NCBI GenBank assembly: GCA_900550365.1
Contig: URRR01000027.1
Coordinates: forward strand, 1-35,605
Reading direction: 5' to 3'
DNA from: an uncultured Prevotella sp.
GTDB taxonomy: Bacteria; Bacteroidota; Bacteroidia; Bacteroidales; Bacteroidaceae
DNA: 35,605 nucleotides
How positions within the stretch are numbered: the stretch's first letter is position 1; each line of letters opens with the position of its first letter. The notes beneath the pieces were generated by a model. It saw only the letters and a program-made list of their open reading frames with translations, did no database searches and was not told the DNA's origin. Shown here piece by piece: positions 29,850 to 35,605 of this stretch. The position numbers and the translations under genes are program-made.

Positions 29850-32174
29850 ATGAAAATGTTTTTAAGACTTTCAGCAGCATGTGCGCTGGCCTTGATGCCG
29901 GCCGTTATGGCTGCCCAGACTGTAACAGGGCGGGTGGTTGACGACAAGGGGCAGCCTCTGCCTTTCTCCAATGTTGTGGCGCTGTCGCTGCCCGACTCGT
30001 CGTTTGTAACCGGCGTAATGACGCGCGACGACGGCAGTTTCACGCTCGAAGCGCCTGCCGAGGGCCGCCTGCTGCGCTTCTCGCTCGTGGGCTACAAGAC
30101 CGTTTACGCTGACCGTAGCGACAATCTCGGCACGGTGACTATGACCCCTGCTGAGCAGATTCTCGGCGAAGTGGTGGTAAAGAGCAACCTGCCGAAGACA
30201 CGCCTGAAGGGCGAGGCCATGATAACCAACGTAAGCGGAACCATACTTGAGACCGCAGGAACAATGGAACATCTGCTCGACCGCATACCCAACGTTTCCG
30301 CACGGCAGGGCAAGATAGAGGTGTTCGGCCGCGGAACGCCTGAGATTTACATCAACGGACGCAAGATGCGCGACAACATCGAGCTTGAGCGTCTCAATTC
30401 AGACGACATCAAGGATATTGAGGTTATCAGCAACCCCGGCGCGCGTTACGACGCCAGCGTAACGTCGGTGATACGCATCACGACGAAGAAAGCCGTGGGC
30501 GAGGGCTTCAGCGTGAACAACCGCCTCTTCGGAGAGCTTAACGATTACGGCTACCTTGTAGGCCAGGAGCGCCTCAATCTCGGCTGGCGCAGCGGCGGAC
30601 TCGACGTCAACGGCTCGCTGTCGCTGTCGCGTTGGGCTAATCCTGACCCGAAAACTAACTCGCAGATAACGTTTCTTGACAAGACATATAGCCAGCCCTC
30701 GGAGATTGACCAGGTGTATAAGTCGCGCACGCTGAACGGCCGCCTGGCGGTAAGCTATATGTTCAACGAGAACCATTCGGTAGGTGCCAGCGTGAGATAT
30801 GACCGCCGCCTTAACGACTGTGGCGGATATATGGCCTCAATACTGACACAAGACGGCGACACGACGGAGACTCTCCACAGCGACTATACAATGAACGGAA
30901 AGTCTACATCGGTGCAGAGCAACGTGTATTACGTAGGCAAAATAGGGCAGTGGAACATCGACTTCAACACTGACTGGATGTGGACAAAGAGCAGCGACAT
31001 GATGAATACGGTGGAGGATTACCGTGAAACAGGCCTTGATGAGGAGCATAACGACGTGACAACGCAGACCGACGGGCTCAGCAGTCTTATAGCCTCGAAG
31101 CTCGTTGTAACGGCTCCGCTGCTGGGCGGAAACTTCTCTTTCGGCGGTGAATACTCTTATTCGGAGCGCAAGACGCTGTATTCTGTACTGCCGAAAGGCA
31201 TCATCGACGACGACAACAGCCGCACGGAGGAGGGCATGGCGTCGGCATTCATAGAGTATGCGAGGCAGATAGGACCGGTAGGCGTGCAGGCCGGACTGCG
31301 TTACGAGAACGTTAACTTCGACTATTATGAGGACAACGTTTATAAAGACGAGCAGAGCAAGACGTACAGCAACCTGTTCCCCTCGCTCGCGCTGTCGGCC
31401 ATATTCGGCAAGCTGAACCTCCAGTTGGGCTACGCCGCGGACATACGCCGCCCGTCATACTACAAGCTCCGCAGCAACATAAACTACGACAATCGTTACA
31501 CTTACGAAAGCGGCAACCCCTTTCTGCTGCCGTCGAAGAGCCATAACGTAAACTTTTCCGCGGTGTATGACTGGCTGATATTCAGCGCGGGATACTCACA
31601 CGTTTCTGACCCGATGCTGCAGACCAGTGAGACTTACAAGGATGACCCCGCCGTCGCGCTGTTCAAAGAGATAAACGGAGAGTCTTACGACAAGATGTAC
31701 GCCTCGCTCAACCTCCGCCCCGTTATCGGAATATGGCATCCTACGCTGATGCTCGGACTGCAGAAGCAGTGGTTCAAGATGGACGTTCACGGCCACAATC
31801 CGCTCGATAACCCGCTTGCGACGGTACGTTTCAACAACACTCTTGACACGAAGATATGCCAGGTGTCGCTCAACATGGACTACAGCACGGCCGGAGCAGA
31901 CGAGAATTTCTACATGCGTAAGCCCTCTTTCACCGCTGACCTGTCGCTCTATAAAGCGTTTCTGGACAAGAAACTTACCGTACAACTGTATGCCAGCGAC
32001 ATCTTTAAGACGGGCAAGACCGACGTGATAATGTATTTCGGCGAGCTGCGTCAGGCCACATACGCCGCCCCGGCGAGGCAAGAAATCAACCTGACCGTTG
32101 TCTACAAATTTAACGTAGGCCGCAGCAAGTACAAAGGAACGGGCGCAGGCGAAGGCCAGAAGAGCAGAATGTAA
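29850..32174 (+). CDS. TonB-dependent receptor-like outer-membrane beta-barrel protein
   Basis: This 774-residue outer-membrane protein starts with a signal peptide, MKMFLRLSAACALALMPAVMA. Residues about 24-105 are a carboxypeptidase-regulatory-like domain (VTGRVVDDKGQPLPFSNVVA, DDGSFTL). Residues about 107-215 resemble a plug (LGEVVVKS, TMEHLLDRIPNVSARQGKIE, FGRGTPEIYINGRKMRD, NPGARYDASVTSVIRITTKK). The rest is a barrel with alternating aromatic strands. This is the OMP_b-brl_3 class common in Bacteroidetes. No SusD partner is next to it, so a glycan-uptake pair is not supported. The substrate is unknown. The G10 tract upstream could vary its expression. Confidence 0.9.
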   Translation: MKMFLRLSAACALALMPAVMAAQTVTGRVVDDKGQPLPFSNVVALSLPDSSFVTGVMTRDDGSFTLEAPAEGRLLRFSLVGYKTVYADRSDNLGTVTMTPAEQILGEVVVKSNLPKTRLKGEAMITNVSGTILETAGTMEHLLDRIPNVSARQGKIEVFGRGTPEIYINGRKMRDNIELERLNSDDIKDIEVISNPGARYDASVTSVIRITTKKAVGEGFSVNNRLFGELNDYGYLVGQERLNLGWRSGGLDVNGSLSLSRWANPDPKTNSQITFLDKTYSQPSEIDQVYKSRTLNGRLAVSYMFNENHSVGASVRYDRRLNDCGGYMASILTQDGDTTETLHSDYTMNGKSTSVQSNVYYVGKIGQWNIDFNTDWMWTKSSDMMNTVEDYRETGLDEEHNDVTTQTDGLSSLIASKLVVTAPLLGGNFSFGGEYSYSERKTLYSVLPKGIIDDDNSRTEEGMASAFIEYARQIGPVGVQAGLRYENVNFDYYEDNVYKDEQSKTYSNLFPSLALSAIFGKLNLQLGYAADIRRPSYYKLRSNINYDNRYTYESGNPFLLPSKSHNVNFSAVYDWLIFSAGYSHVSDPMLQTSETYKDDPAVALFKEINGESYDKMYASLNLRPVIGIWHPTLMLGLQKQWFKMDVHGHNPLDNPLATVRFNNTLDTKICQVSLNMDYSTAGADENFYMRKPSFTADLSLYKAFLDKKLTVQLYASDIFKTGKTDVIMYFGELRQATYAAPARQEINLTVVYKFNVGRSKYKGTGAGEGQKSRM

Positions 32175-32177
32175 TGA

Positions 32178-32412
32178 TAGGAGAGAAGTAGTAAAGGAGT
32201 AGAGTAGTAAGTAGTAAAGGAGAGAAGTAGTAAGGAGGAAAGTAGCAGGTAGTAAGGAGTAAGGAATTAGGAAAATATGCTTTGTAGGTTTAGACGGTAA
32301 TGCTGTTATCTTAATTCTTTACTCCTTACTACTTCACTCCTTACTACTTACTACTTCTCTCCTTACTACTTTTTTTCTTACTCCTTTACTACTTTTCTCC
32401 TTCACTACTCTT
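32178..32412. repeat. Large inverted repeat of GTAGTAAGGAGTAA-type units
   Basis: The left arm (32178-32270) is an imperfect tandem of GTAGTAAAGGAGAGAA-like units. The right arm (about 32310-32412) is made of TTACTACTTCTCTCC-type units, its complement. A minus-strand frame across it (32334-32621) has no family features. Confidence 0.75.
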
Positions 32413-32433
32413 TTTTTATTCTTAATTATTATA

Positions 32434-32441
32434 TACCTTTG
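32434..32441 (+). promoter_or_regulatory. -7 box of the SLOG-type gene
   Basis: TACCTTTG matches TAnnTTTG and leaves a leader of about 28 bases before 32476. Confidence 0.65.
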
Positions 32442-32475
32442 TGGTAATAATCTTTTTTCCATATATTGAGTTGCC

Positions 32476-33444
32476 ATGAAGATACTTGATAAAAAGGGTA
32501 ATGAAGCCCTTCTTAAGCGCACTAAGACAGCGTTTATTTGCTCAAGAAACACACCGGAAAAGCTGGAATATCTTGTCGGAAAATGGATACTCGGGCTGAA
32601 GCCCGAGACTGATTGCATCATGTGCGGTAATCAGTCGCCTATGGAAAGGGCGGTGTTCACGACCCTGCTTCAGCGCAAAATACCTGTTATCCTGGCACTT
32701 GCCGAGGCCATGCCGGCCCGCTTTGGAACGGATGTTGAGGAGGCGTTGAGGGAAGAAAGGCTGCTCGTGGTGACCCATTGCGACACAAGCGTGCATTTCG
32801 TTACTGCCCGTTCGGCCTTTGACCGCAATATCCTTATGCTGTCGATGGCGCAGAAAATCGTGGTGGGGTATTGTACTAAAGGCGGCAATCTGGAGCGTGC
32901 GCTCGCCGGTTTTGACAACGTTGAGTATCTGGAAAACGGTCAGCCGTGGCTTGGAACACATGACGACGGTCAGTCAAAGCCGTCTGACGTGGCGGGTAAT
33001 AAGGCCATGCCGCGAGCCGATAAGGCTGTTTGGAGCCGCTGCATAAGGCTCGGCAAGGGTACGATATTTCTCGACTTTATGACCAACGGGTCGGACAAGC
33101 TCTTCAAGATAACCCACAGCATATGTATGGGCGACGGCAAGTATGCCCGCCAGGCACTGTTTTTCGACCGTAAGGAGCTGCTCAGCTTCAGCCGTTCGCT
33201 GGCAGATGTGGCATTGAAAGCAGGCAAGGGCGAGCCTCTGACGCCTGAGATGAAAGTGCAGTCGCTTAGCGGAGACGTGTCGTTCGGTACGGTAAATGAC
33301 AGCGGACGCACCTATCTGTATATCACGCAGGTAAAGACTTTAGTCGACGGAACGTGCCGGCGGAACACCGTATCGCTGCTCGTTGACGAATCAGAGCAGC
33401 TTGTCAATGGTGTAAACGAAGCCCTGACGGCGTGGAAAGAGTAA
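32476..33444 (+). CDS. DprA/SLOG-like Rossmann protein with a C-terminal PUR-like region
   Basis: This 322-residue protein has two parts. Residues about 15-150 resemble the DprA/SLOG nucleotide-binding Rossmann domain: KTAFICSRNTP, CIMCGNQSPMERAV (47-60) in the position of the DprA SGxxxGID loop, IPVILALAEAMP, and SAFDRNILMLSMAQKIVVGY (113-132) matching the RNxxIxxLS block, then TKGGNLERAL. Residues about 185-320 form two similar beta-rich repeats (GTIFLDFMTNGSDKLFKITH; TYLYITQVKTLVDGTCRRN), reminiscent of PUR-alpha/DUF3276 single-strand nucleic-acid binders. Function is unknown; a nucleotide-sensing or DNA-linked role is inferred. It is too divergent to be the housekeeping DprA. Confidence 0.6.
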   Translation: MKILDKKGNEALLKRTKTAFICSRNTPEKLEYLVGKWILGLKPETDCIMCGNQSPMERAVFTTLLQRKIPVILALAEAMPARFGTDVEEALREERLLVVTHCDTSVHFVTARSAFDRNILMLSMAQKIVVGYCTKGGNLERALAGFDNVEYLENGQPWLGTHDDGQSKPSDVAGNKAMPRADKAVWSRCIRLGKGTIFLDFMTNGSDKLFKITHSICMGDGKYARQALFFDRKELLSFSRSLADVALKAGKGEPLTPEMKVQSLSGDVSFGTVNDSGRTYLYITQVKTLVDGTCRRNTVSLLVDESEQLVNGVNEALTAWKE

Positions 33445-33504
33445 ATAATTGAGAATTTAGAGTTAAGAATTAACAAAATCGCTTGCCGTAATCCGTTTTG
33501 GCGT

Positions 33505-33512
33505 TATATTTG
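33505..33512 (+). promoter_or_regulatory. -7 box, probably for the TerB-DnaJ gene
   Basis: TATATTTG matches TAnnTTTG, with TTG about 19 bases upstream. The 170-base leader runs through a simple-sequence spacer. Confidence 0.45.
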
Positions 33513-33565
33513 TATTGCCTTTAAAGGCGGTATGTTTGCCGTGCCCGTTCACCGCAAACCGTATG

Positions 33566-33680
33566 ACCGAATAACCCAAAGAACCGAAAATAAAACCGCA
33601 AAACCCAATAACCTCATAACCCCATAACCGTAGAAAATCCCGCAAAACCCAATAACCCCAAAACCGTATAACCTAAAAAA
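33566..33680. repeat. Simple-sequence spacer (AACCCCATAACCG units)
   Basis: An imperfect tandem of CCAATAACC, CATAACCCC and AAAACCGTA units, very poor in G. It is part of the same spacer class as 14909-15029 and 20859-21075. Confidence 0.6.
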
Positions 33681-33687
33681 CAACTAT

Positions 33688-34503
33688 ATGTCAGCAGGAA
33701 AATGGATAGGAGGCATACTCGGCTTCATGTCAGGTGGTGCGCTTGGCGCACTCGCCGGAGTAGCTCTCGGAGCATTGTTTGATTACGGCCTGAAGGCCGT
33801 CAACAAGGAAGACAACAACCGCGCAAGCGGTTTCTCGGGCGGAACAGACGCTTGGGAGCAGGCTCAGCGCCGGCAATATTACGAGGGGCAGCGCAACAGT
33901 TTTCTGTTTTCGCTGCTTGTGCTCGCGTCATACATCATAAAGGCCGACGGCAAAGTGATGCATTCGGAAATGGAGTTTGTGCGCCGTTTTCTGCGTATGA
34001 ACTTCGGCGAAGCGGCCGTGGAGCAGGGCAATCAGATACTTCTGAAGCTCTTTGACGAGCAGAAGCGCATGGACGCAAGCCGTCCGGGAGCTTTCAAGGA
34101 GACGATAAGGCAGAGCTGTGTGCAGATAGCTGCCAACATGGATTACTCTCAACGCCTGCAACTGTTGAACTTTCTCGTGATGCTGGCGCAGGCAGACGGC
34201 AGCGTGCCGCGTGGCGAAGTGGATGCCCTGAAGGAAGTGGCGCGCTTCCTCGGCATGAACGAAAGCGAGATAGACTCAATGTTAAAGCTGAGCGGAGGCA
34301 CGCTTGACGATGCCTATGCAGTGCTCGGTGTGTCGCCCGACGCTACCGACGACGAGGTGCGCAAGGCTTACCGCGCGCTCGCCCTGAAGCATCATCCCGA
34401 CCGTGTGGCAACCCTTGGCGACGACATACGCCGCGCTGCGGAAAAGAAATTCCAGGAAATCAACGACGCCAAGGAGCGCATCTATAAGGCAAGAGGAATG
34501 TAA
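33688..34503 (+). CDS. TerB and DnaJ-domain protein (DjlA-like)
   Basis: This 271-residue protein begins with a glycine-zipper-like hydrophobic segment, GGILGFMSGGALGALAGVAL (8-27), probably membrane-inserted. Residues about 68-198 match a TerB-like helical domain, with the paired acidic motifs ADGKVMHSEME and ADGSVPRGEVD. Residues 207-271 are a J domain (DDAYAVLGVSPDATDDEVRK, HPD at 236-238), which stimulates Hsp70/DnaK ATPase activity. The order TM, TerB, J is that of DjlA. It is likely a membrane co-chaperone. A strong terminator follows. Confidence 0.9.
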   Translation: MSAGKWIGGILGFMSGGALGALAGVALGALFDYGLKAVNKEDNNRASGFSGGTDAWEQAQRRQYYEGQRNSFLFSLLVLASYIIKADGKVMHSEMEFVRRFLRMNFGEAAVEQGNQILLKLFDEQKRMDASRPGAFKETIRQSCVQIAANMDYSQRLQLLNFLVMLAQADGSVPRGEVDALKEVARFLGMNESEIDSMLKLSGGTLDDAYAVLGVSPDATDDEVRKAYRALALKHHPDRVATLGDDIRRAAEKKFQEINDAKERIYKARGM

Positions 34504-34534
34504 CCGGCGGACGGCATGTTATCAATGAAAATGT

Positions 34535-34571
34535 AAAAGGCGGCAAATCGCATTGCGATTTGCCGCCTTTT
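34535..34571 (+). terminator. Terminator after the TerB-DnaJ gene
   Basis: A perfect 17-bp stem, AAAAGGCGGCAAATCGC (34535-34551) with GCGATTTGCCGCCTTTT (34555-34571), has a 3-base loop. It is also the first unit of family II copy 4. Confidence 0.7.
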
Positions 34572-34646
34572 AGCGTCCGTTTTGCCGCCTTTTAGCGTCC
34601 GTTTTGCCGTCTTTTACAAGCTAAAAGACGGTCTTTTGCAAGACGG
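34535..34646. repeat. Family II hairpin repeat, copy 4
   Basis: Besides the 17-bp hairpin it has two direct copies of TGCCGCCTTTTAGCGTCCGT and then GCCGTCTTTTACAAGC with AAAAGACGG. It shares the AAAAGACGG/AGCTTGT core with the other copies. Confidence 0.75.
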
Positions 34647-35009
34647 AGAAATATCTTTTCCTTAATCATTGATAATCAGAGAGTTAGCGAAGAACGTAAT
34701 CGCGATGTGTAAGAGCCGTTGCGACGATGCGTCAGGGCGGCCGCGACGGGGTGTGAAGGCCGTGATTTGATTGACTGTTATATGTAAATATTTATTTTGT
34801 GAATGTGGAGAATTGGCTGTAAAAACAAAAATTTTACATATAAGTTAATCCTTTTTCAAATATTTATATTACATTTGCAATGTGGATATTTTTATTCGCA
34901 TAAAATAGCATAAAGTTAAATTAAATAGTAAAGAAATATGGTATAAAAAGATATTGGAAAATATTTTATTAGGACATTTTACATAAAAGAGCGTTAGCTT
35001 TTATTCGTT
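34647..35009 (+). other. AT-rich leader region without a gene
   Basis: No coding frame is supported. It holds the -7 box at 34870-34877 and, from about 34885, the predicted start of the leader RNA that continues into the structured segment at 35010. Confidence 0.5.
34870..34877 (+). promoter_or_regulatory. -7 box for the leader RNA and the outer-membrane protein gene
   Basis: TACATTTG matches TAnnTTTG, with a TTTTTC -33 region about 20 bases upstream. It is the only such box I see before the gene at 35242. Confidence 0.6.
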
Positions 35010-35157
35010 GCTCACTGAAATCTGGAAAATTTCAAAATACTGCAAAAGAATGAAGTTATACGTTCACGCTGTAAGGCGTGGACTTACTTTATTGCAGTAT
35101 TAGGTATTCCAGAACCTCAGTGAGCGTAAAGGACGGTTCCACGCCTTTTACGTTTTT
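35010..35157 (+). ncRNA. Structured leader RNA or sRNA with terminator and possible antiterminator
   Basis: The segment folds as a long hairpin: GCTCACTGA (35010-35018) with TCAGTGAGC (35117-35125); TCTGGAA (35021-35027) with TTCCAGA (35107-35113); AATACTGCAA (35036-35045) with TTGCAGTATT (35092-35101); and an apical hairpin 35062-35069/35076-35083. It is followed by a terminator: CGTAAAGG (35125-35132), CCTTTTACG (35144-35152) and five T. In addition AAGGCGTGGA (35073-35082) is a perfect 10-base complement of TCCACGCCTT (35138-35147), which overlaps the terminator stem. This would permit an attenuator-like switch. I do not recognise a known riboswitch class. Confidence 0.6.
35125..35157 (+). 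terminator. Terminator inside the leader of the outer-membrane protein gene
   Basis: The stem CGTAAAGG with CCTTTTACG (one A-T bulge) is followed by TTTTT at 35153-35157. It lies 85 bases before the start codon at 35242. Confidence 0.65.
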
Positions 35158-35241
35158 GTCTACATAATCTGGAAATAAACAAATTTAATTTTAAAAATCG
35201 CATCGTAAGGAACCGGCGACGCACTAAAAACAACATTCATA

Positions 35242-35605
35242 ATGCGTATGAAAAGGTTTTTATTGGTAGCCGTTTGTGCAATAGGTACACTTGCGGCTTC
35301 AGCTCAAAAGACAGAAGCATCGCCTGTGTTTTTCTCGACGGAAAAGGCCGACCAAGGCGTAACGTTTGGTCTTCGTGTAGGACTTAATTTTGCAAATGTA
35401 TCTGCAAAGTCTGGTAGAGTAGGCTTGGAACTGGATAGCCGGACTGCTTTTCATGTAGGCGTGGTAACGGATATACCAATAGTGAAAAGTTTGTACGTGC
35501 AGACCGGACTTTTTTTGCAAAGCAAGGGAGCAACATACAACGGTTCATTTTTATTTTGGGATGATGTTGAACTATCAGGTAGCCCGCTTTATTTAGAGAT
35601 ACCAT
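35242..35605 (+). CDS. Outer-membrane beta-barrel protein, N-terminal part (runs off window end)
   Basis: The visible 121 residues begin with a signal peptide, MRMKRFLLVAVCAIGTLAAS, cleaved probably after SAQ. The mature part shows alternating strands typical of PorT/OMP_b-brl_2 barrels: VTFGLRVGLNFANVS, TAFHVGVVTDIPIVKSLYVQ, TGLFLQSKG. ATGs at 35242 and 35248 are both possible. It is probably read from the promoter at 34870 through the structured leader. Exact family and function are uncertain because the C-terminus is missing. Confidence 0.75.
   Translation, partial: MRMKRFLLVAVCAIGTLAASAQKTEASPVFFSTEKADQGVTFGLRVGLNFANVSAKSGRVGLELDSRTAFHVGVVTDIPIVKSLYVQTGLFLQSKGATYNGSFLFWDDVELSGSPLYLEIP

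Noticed and set aside
29850..32174. A SusC/SusD polysaccharide utilisation locus
   Set aside because: No SusD-like gene or glycoside hydrolase lies next to the receptor, and its domain layout fits OMP_b-brl_3 better than SusC.
32334..32621. Minus-strand 95-residue open frame
   Set aside because: Its C-terminal half is made of simple-repeat codons and the rest is antisense to the SLOG-type gene.

Overview
The window looks like chromosomal DNA of a Bacteroidales species, most likely from the Prevotellaceae. The evidence is at least fifteen promoters with the Bacteroidetes -7 box TAnnTTTG (often with TTTG about 17-21 bases upstream), weak Shine-Dalgarno sequences, and families typical of that phylum: DUF4301, DUF4252, an OMP_b-brl TonB-type receptor, lipoproteins, PerR with rubrerythrin, and a MaeB-type malic enzyme. 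I see no phage, plasmid backbone, CRISPR array, rRNA or tRNA. The accessory signal lies mainly in the intergenic DNA, which is full of dispersed repeats.

Layout. 1-2.3 kb: a truncated lipoprotein gene and a DUF4301 gene, both on the minus strand. 2.5-8.4 kb: a RelA-type (p)ppGpp synthetase with a ruined hydrolase motif, a TetR regulator divergent from malic enzyme, and a nitroreductase. 8.5-11.2 kb: a tightly coupled VWA protein and sigma-like protein, a decayed deiminase fragment, and yaaA. 11.3-11.9 kb: a MITE-like element (A) beside a family II hairpin repeat. 12.0-14.1 kb: a four-gene cassette (DUF4252, ECF sigma, anti-sigma-like protein, DUF4252) ended by a strong hairpin. 14.2-20.9 kb: an envelope locus with a CDP-alcohol phosphatidyltransferase, a GtrA-like protein, a 1262-residue fusion of glycosyltransferase, DUF4922 (HIT-like) and SpoIID domains, and an AmpG-like permease. 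21.1-23.7 kb: a CDF exporter, an HNH nuclease remnant, a small membrane protein, MITE-like element B and a ZIP transporter. 24.0-25.3 kb: PerR and a rubrerythrin with rubredoxin domains at both ends. 25.3-27.3 kb: aguB and aguA (agmatine to putrescine) on the minus strand. 27.4-29.1 kb: a self-contained small transcription unit with a 34-codon ORF, a lipoprotein nuclease and a glutaredoxin-like protein. 29.1-32.4 kb: a repeat-rich spacer with a G10 tract upstream of a TonB-type outer-membrane protein. 32.5-34.6 kb: a DprA/SLOG-like fusion protein and a TerB-DnaJ protein. 34.8-35.6 kb: a structured RNA with terminator and antiterminator-like pairings, in the leader of a truncated outer-membrane beta-barrel gene.

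Themes. The genes fall into stress and metabolic control (RelA, PerR/rubrerythrin, YaaA, nitroreductase), metal and polyamine balance (ZIP, CDF, AguAB), and envelope construction or peptidoglycan turnover (fusion protein, AmpG, GtrA, CDP-alcohol transferase, TonB-type receptor). The best candidates for something new are the triple-domain fusion next to AmpG, the leader RNA at 35.0-35.16 kb, two MITE-like elements sharing termini and target duplications, the small-ORF unit behind tandem CRP/FNR-like palindromes, and the SLOG-containing protein at 32.5 kb.
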